A stretch of DNA of 64,000 bases from JAWVFM01 sp963771655 (lineage in GTDB: Bacteria; Actinomycetota; Thermoleophilia; Solirubrobacterales; 70-9), in NCBI GenBank assembly GCA_963771655.1, contig CAVYUG010000004.1, forward strand, positions 372,001 to 436,000, read 5' to 3'. A program made the translations under genes and the position numbers. Positions 61,372 through 64,000 of this stretch are shown here, piece after piece. The stretch's first letter is position 1. Every line of letters begins with the position of its first letter. A model generated the notes under the pieces. It saw only the letters and a program-made list of their open reading frames with translations. It did not search any database and was not told the DNA's origin.

Positions 61372-62070
61372 CTAGCCCTGAAGACAGAGCACCCAGACAT
61401 GGATGACGCCCGCTGTGGCAGCCGAGTTGTGGACGGCGGCGATCCAGCCGGTCGGATTGGTGCTGCCGTCGCTGCCGGTCGGGTGGCTATCGGTGACGAA
61501 CTGGCTGTACGAGGACGTGCCCACGCCGCCGGAGAGCACCTTCTCGCCCGCTTTGCAGCTCGCTCCGCCGAGAGCATTGGCGTTGGCAGCGACGTTGACC
61601 GCGACGTTGCGAACCGTGGTCGTGCCCAGGGTGTTGGCGCGCACGGCCTGGTCCTGAATCTCCGCCCATGCGACCGCGTCCGGCGCGATCTTGGCGGAGG
61701 TGACGGCCTGACCACCGAGCTCCGTGGTCCCAACGGCACCGGCGGCGATGTCCGGGTTCGGGTAGGTGCCGGTGAGGTCGCCGCCGGCCGGACCGGTCGG
61801 CGTGCCACCGCCGGTGGTGCCCGGAATCTGCGAGCCGTCGAGCGTCGACTCGTTGATCTGGACGCCGGTCAGGCTGTCGTTCTTCACCTTGGCCGCGTTG
61901 ACCGCGTGGTTCTTGATGTCGCTGCGATGCACGCCGTTCGGCGCGATGTCGTTGCTCTTGACGCGGTTCTGGCCCTGGAGCGCCACGGCGGTGCCGCTCA
62001 ACGCGACGAAGAGCGCCAGGCAGCTGATCACGAACGACGGTGTCGGTCGCCAACGTGAGCTGGACTTCAT
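61372..62070 (-). CDS. exported repeat-type protein of Thermoleophilia style
   Basis: 232 aa from ATG 62070, with AAAGGGGG 8 nt upstream. The N-terminus WRPTPSFVISCLALFVALSG is a membrane/signal segment seen on many exported proteins of this lineage. Next comes a stretch of short imperfect units around the spacing KxNDIAPNGVHxSDIKNHAV, AAKVKNDSLTGVQINESTLD and TSAKIAPDAVAWAEIQ, suggesting a stacked beta structure. A TGP-rich hinge (PAGGDLTGTYPNPDIAAGAV) interrupts it and a C-terminal domain holds two cysteines (GGASCKAGEKVLSGG, WVLCLQG). Function unknown; probably a surface or fibre protein. Confidence 0.75.
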   Translation of the reverse strand: MKSSSRWRPTPSFVISCLALFVALSGTAVALQGQNRVKSNDIAPNGVHRSDIKNHAVNAAKVKNDSLTGVQINESTLDGSQIPGTTGGGTPTGPAGGDLTGTYPNPDIAAGAVGTTELGGQAVTSAKIAPDAVAWAEIQDQAVRANTLGTTTVRNVAVNVAANANALGGASCKAGEKVLSGGVGTSSYSQFVTDSHPTGSDGSTNPTGWIAAVHNSAATAGVIHVWVLCLQG

Positions 62071-62123
62071 GTCGTCCCCCTTTGAGGTCATCGGACCGAG
62101 CAGTCCCGCGCGGTCCTGCGGCG

Positions 62124-62129
62124 ATCATA
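62124..62129 (-). promoter_or_regulatory. -10 box of the exported repeat-type protein gene
   Basis: TATGAT on the minus strand lies 53 bp before ATG 62070, leaving a leader that contains the AAAGGGGG ribosome-binding site. Confidence 0.4.
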
Positions 62130-62168
62130 CCCTCGGCCGATACCGCCCGAGCGGGCCTGATTTCGGCT

Positions 62169-62174
62169 TAGTAT
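62169..62174 (+). promoter_or_regulatory. -10 box upstream of the MauE-thioredoxin-Cys-rich gene
   Basis: TAGTAT lies 24 bp before the GTG of a short upstream frame and 59 bp before ATG 62234. Transcription would start near 62181, giving one of the few true leaders in this window. Confidence 0.4.
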
Positions 62175-62198
62175 TGGGTGTCTGCCGAGGGGAGGCGC

Positions 62199-62234
62199 GT
62201 GAGCGCGGTCGAGCAGCACGGAATGGGTGAGTGA
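62199..62234 (+). CDS. possible 11-aa leader peptide
   Basis: GTG 62199, close behind AGGGGAGG (62188-62195), opens MSAVEQHGMGE and a TGA whose last base is the first base of ATG 62234 (TGATG). The overlap would couple translation of the large downstream gene to this frame. It could also be chance. Confidence 0.3.
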   Translation: MSAVEQHGMGE

Positions 62235-64000
62235 TGAGCGCCGCGCCGGCGCTGGCCGGGCTGCTGCTTGCAGCGGTGTTCGCGATCGCCGGAGCCGCGA
62301 AGCTGGCCGACCTCGAGGGCTCGAGAACGGCCGTGGCGGCCTTCGGCGTCCCCCGCCGGTTTGCCGCGCCCGCCGGGACGCTCCTGCCCCTTTGGGAGCT
62401 CGCCACCGCCGTGCTGCTCTGCGCCGGCGTCGCGGGCGCCTGGGAAGTCCTCGTCGCGGGAGCGATTTCGGCCCTCGCGCTGCTCGCGCTGTTCTGCACG
62501 GCGATCGCCGCCAGCCTCCTGCGCGGCGCCAGGCCGGACTGCCATTGCTTCGGCCAGCTTCACTCCGCGCAGGCCGGCCCATGGACGCTGCTTCGAAACG
62601 GGGCGCTGCTGAGCGTCGCCGCCTTCGTGGCGAGCGGGGGCGATCCCCTGTTCACCGCCGCGTCGGCGGCGGCCGCGCTGGCCGTCGTCATGGTGGCCAT
62701 CCGGTTCTCCCCGAGGCGCGCAAGCCCGAGGGCCGCCCGCGGCCTTCCTCCGGGCAGCGAGGCGCCTCCCTTCAAGCTGACGGCGGGAGGGGAAGCGGTC
62801 TCGCTCCAGGGGCTCCTGCGGCGAGGAAGCCCGGTGCTGCTGATCTTCACCGACCCCGATTGCGGGCCCTGCATCGCGCTTGCTCCGCGGATCGCCGACT
62901 GGCAGCGCGCCCATGGGGCCCAGCTCGAGATCGCGGCTGTCGAGAGGCGCGAGGACGTGGCCGCCGCCTACGGCGCCGCCGGCACGCCGAATGCGGTTCT
63001 GGTTGCCTCGGACGGCACGATCGCGAGCGAAGTCGCCGCGGGCGGGCCCGCCATCGAGGCGCTCGTGGCCTCCGCCCTCCGGGGATCCGATCCAGAGCCG
63101 CTGACGAGGGAGCCGATGCCGGGCAGCGTCTCGCTGGCCCGCCGGGAGCTCCTCGTGCGCGCGGGTGGGGCCTGGGCGACCCTCGCCGGCCTCGCGGCTG
63201 CACCGGCCTTGGCGTCGCATCAGATCACCCTTCATTGCCGCTACGAGCGGTGCGGGGAGCGCTGCTGCCCGAAGAAGGCCAAGTGCCGGAGACGGGGTGG
63301 GCGCAAGGTCTGCATCTGTCCGGACGGCCGGGTGGCCTGCCGAGACCGCTGCTGCCCGGAGACGTTCGTCTGCCGGCGGATCGGCCGCCGGCGGCGCCGG
63401 CGATGCGTGTGTCCCGAGGGCCACATCGTGTGCTCGGGGCGGTGCGTGCCCGCCCGTACCGACCCGCGGCACTGCGGGCGTTGCGGGAAGGAGTGCCCCG
63501 TCGGAACGACGTGCGTCGGCGGGGAGTGCGTCCACGGCGACGGTACCGGGACGGGTCCGGACGGGTCCGGCCCCTGCCGCTGTCCTCGTGGCGAGGCCTG
63601 TTGCGAAGGACAGTGCACGGACCTGAACGAGAGCAAGGCGAACTGTGGAGAGTGCGGGCACGCCTGCCCGGCCGGGGAGGAGTGCTGCGAGGGCCGGTGC
63701 CGGAGCCTCCAGGAGGACCCGAAGAACTGCGGGAAATGCGGGAAGCGGTGCGCTTCGGGTCAGGTCTGCTCGGAGGGGGAGTGCCGAGGACGGTGCCGCA
63801 AGGGTCTCACCAACTGCCATGGACGGTGCGTGGACGTGCAGTCGGACCCGGGCAACTGCCACAGGTGCGGGGCGAAATGCACGGGTCCGTTCGACACCGG
63901 TGAATGCTGCAACGGGAAGTGCTGCGACATCAACGGCTCGACCTGCTGTGGCAGCGGGTGCGCCAACCTCGCGCTCGACGACCAGAACTGCGGGGCATGC
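62234..64000 (+). CDS. MauE/DoxX membrane domain + thioredoxin-like domain + Cys-rich exported region (partial)
   Basis: The frame is open for 589 codons to the window edge. Residues 1-160 contain about four membrane helices of the MauE/DoxX type with a periplasm-side PDCHCFGQLH (Cys103, Cys105). Residues ~170-285 form a thioredoxin/TlpA-like domain with FTDPDCGPCIALAP (CxxC 210/213) and the cis-Pro loop AGTPNAVL. Residues 299-328, SVSLARRELLVRAGGAW then an Ala/Leu run ending APALA, look like an internal twin-arginine signal with an AxA site. From 335 on there are 51 cysteines in 255 residues, including four units of the form NCGxCGxxCxxGxxCxxGxC. A disulfide-handling membrane enzyme fused to its own Cys-rich cargo is the inference. 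Confidence 0.85.
   Translation, partial: MSAAPALAGLLLAAVFAIAGAAKLADLEGSRTAVAAFGVPRRFAAPAGTLLPLWELATAVLLCAGVAGAWEVLVAGAISALALLALFCTAIAASLLRGARPDCHCFGQLHSAQAGPWTLLRNGALLSVAAFVASGGDPLFTAASAAAALAVVMVAIRFSPRRASPRAARGLPPGSEAPPFKLTAGGEAVSLQGLLRRGSPVLLIFTDPDCGPCIALAPRIADWQRAHGAQLEIAAVERREDVAAAYGAAGTPNAVLVASDGTIASEVAAGGPAIEALVASALRGSDPEPLTREPMPGSVSLARRELLVRAGGAWATLAGLAAAPALASHQITLHCRYERCGERCCPKKAKCRRRGGRKVCICPDGRVACRDRCCPETFVCRRIGRRRRRRCVCPEGHIVCSGRCVPARTDPRHCGRCGKECPVGTTCVGGECVHGDGTGTGPDGSGPCRCPRGEACCEGQCTDLNESKANCGECGHACPAGEECCEGRCRSLQEDPKNCGKCGKRCASGQVCSEGECRGRCRKGLTNCHGRCVDVQSDPGNCHRCGAKCTGPFDTGECCNGKCCDINGSTCCGSGCANLALDDQNCGAC

Noticed and set aside
62168..63862. 564-codon minus-strand frame opposite the MauE-thioredoxin-Cys-rich gene
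   Set aside because: The translation is compositionally biased without domains, whereas the plus strand carries MauE, CxxC and regular Cys repeats in one continuous frame.
63241..64000. Cys-rich tail as a ferredoxin or zinc-finger protein
   Set aside because: Spacing (CGxCGxxC with many CC pairs, following an export-type signal) does not fit CxxCxxCxxxCP clusters or paired CxxC fingers; disulfides are likelier.

Overview
The window is GC-rich, densely coded DNA from an actinobacterium, most likely class Thermoleophilia (Solirubrobacterales-like). That placement is an inference. It rests on GC-rich third codon positions, many GTG/TTG starts, delta-60 repeat exported proteins, a fused PafBC regulator, a DtxR-type regulator and an exported protein opening with a 'RPTPSFVISCLALFVALSG' type segment. 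Many starts sit 3-12 nt behind a TAnnnT -10 box, which suggests abundant leaderless transcription. There is no rRNA, CRISPR array, insertion sequence or recognisable prophage. No gene-free stretch exceeds about 300 bases.

Layout. 0-20 kb is ordinary chromosome. It holds tRNA-Lys, a nucleotide-sugar dehydrogenase, a six-gene minus-strand operon (HAD hydrolase, sulfotransferase, CoA-transferase, SnoaL-like, RpiB-like, RibD-like reductase), sucCD, a delta-60 protein, an amidase-M14 peptidase fusion, an aminotransferase, a DtxR regulator, a HAD phosphatase and a plus-strand run (carbonic anhydrase, DHPS-like, DUF1998-type helicase, LOG-like protein, VOC epimerase). tRNA-Phe follows at 20.05 kb between two strong hairpins.

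20-50 kb is mainly a cell-surface glycan region. It holds sulfotransferase-like, PQQ-propeller lipoprotein and aldo/keto reductase genes, YhaM-type nuclease, Wzx-like flippase, several SAM methyltransferases, three tandem GT-C-like membrane proteins, a GT2 glycosyltransferase with two CDP-tyvelose-2-epimerase-like SDRs, and a complete dTDP-L-rhamnose set (rmlA-D-B-C). A small gene pair with a DUF2283 protein follows, then a GT4-GT2 fusion, another polytopic glycosyltransferase and more methyltransferases. The fused PafBC DNA-damage regulator and an MBL hydrolase sit inside this region. The likely joint product is a rhamnose-containing, methylated surface glycan.

50-64 kb carries two paralogous delta-60 exported proteins, an unrecognised secreted protein, a truncated methyltransferase, a full-length Lhr helicase, an exported repeat-type protein and, running off the window end, a striking composite protein. 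That protein joins a MauE/DoxX membrane domain, a thioredoxin-like CxxC domain, an internal Tat-like signal and a domain with 51 cysteines in about 255 residues.

Caution: coding frames break repeatedly at 22.2-23.1 kb and 44.9-59.5 kb while protein similarity continues across the breaks. This looks more like consensus indel errors than genuine decay, so the entries typed pseudogene there may be intact in the organism.
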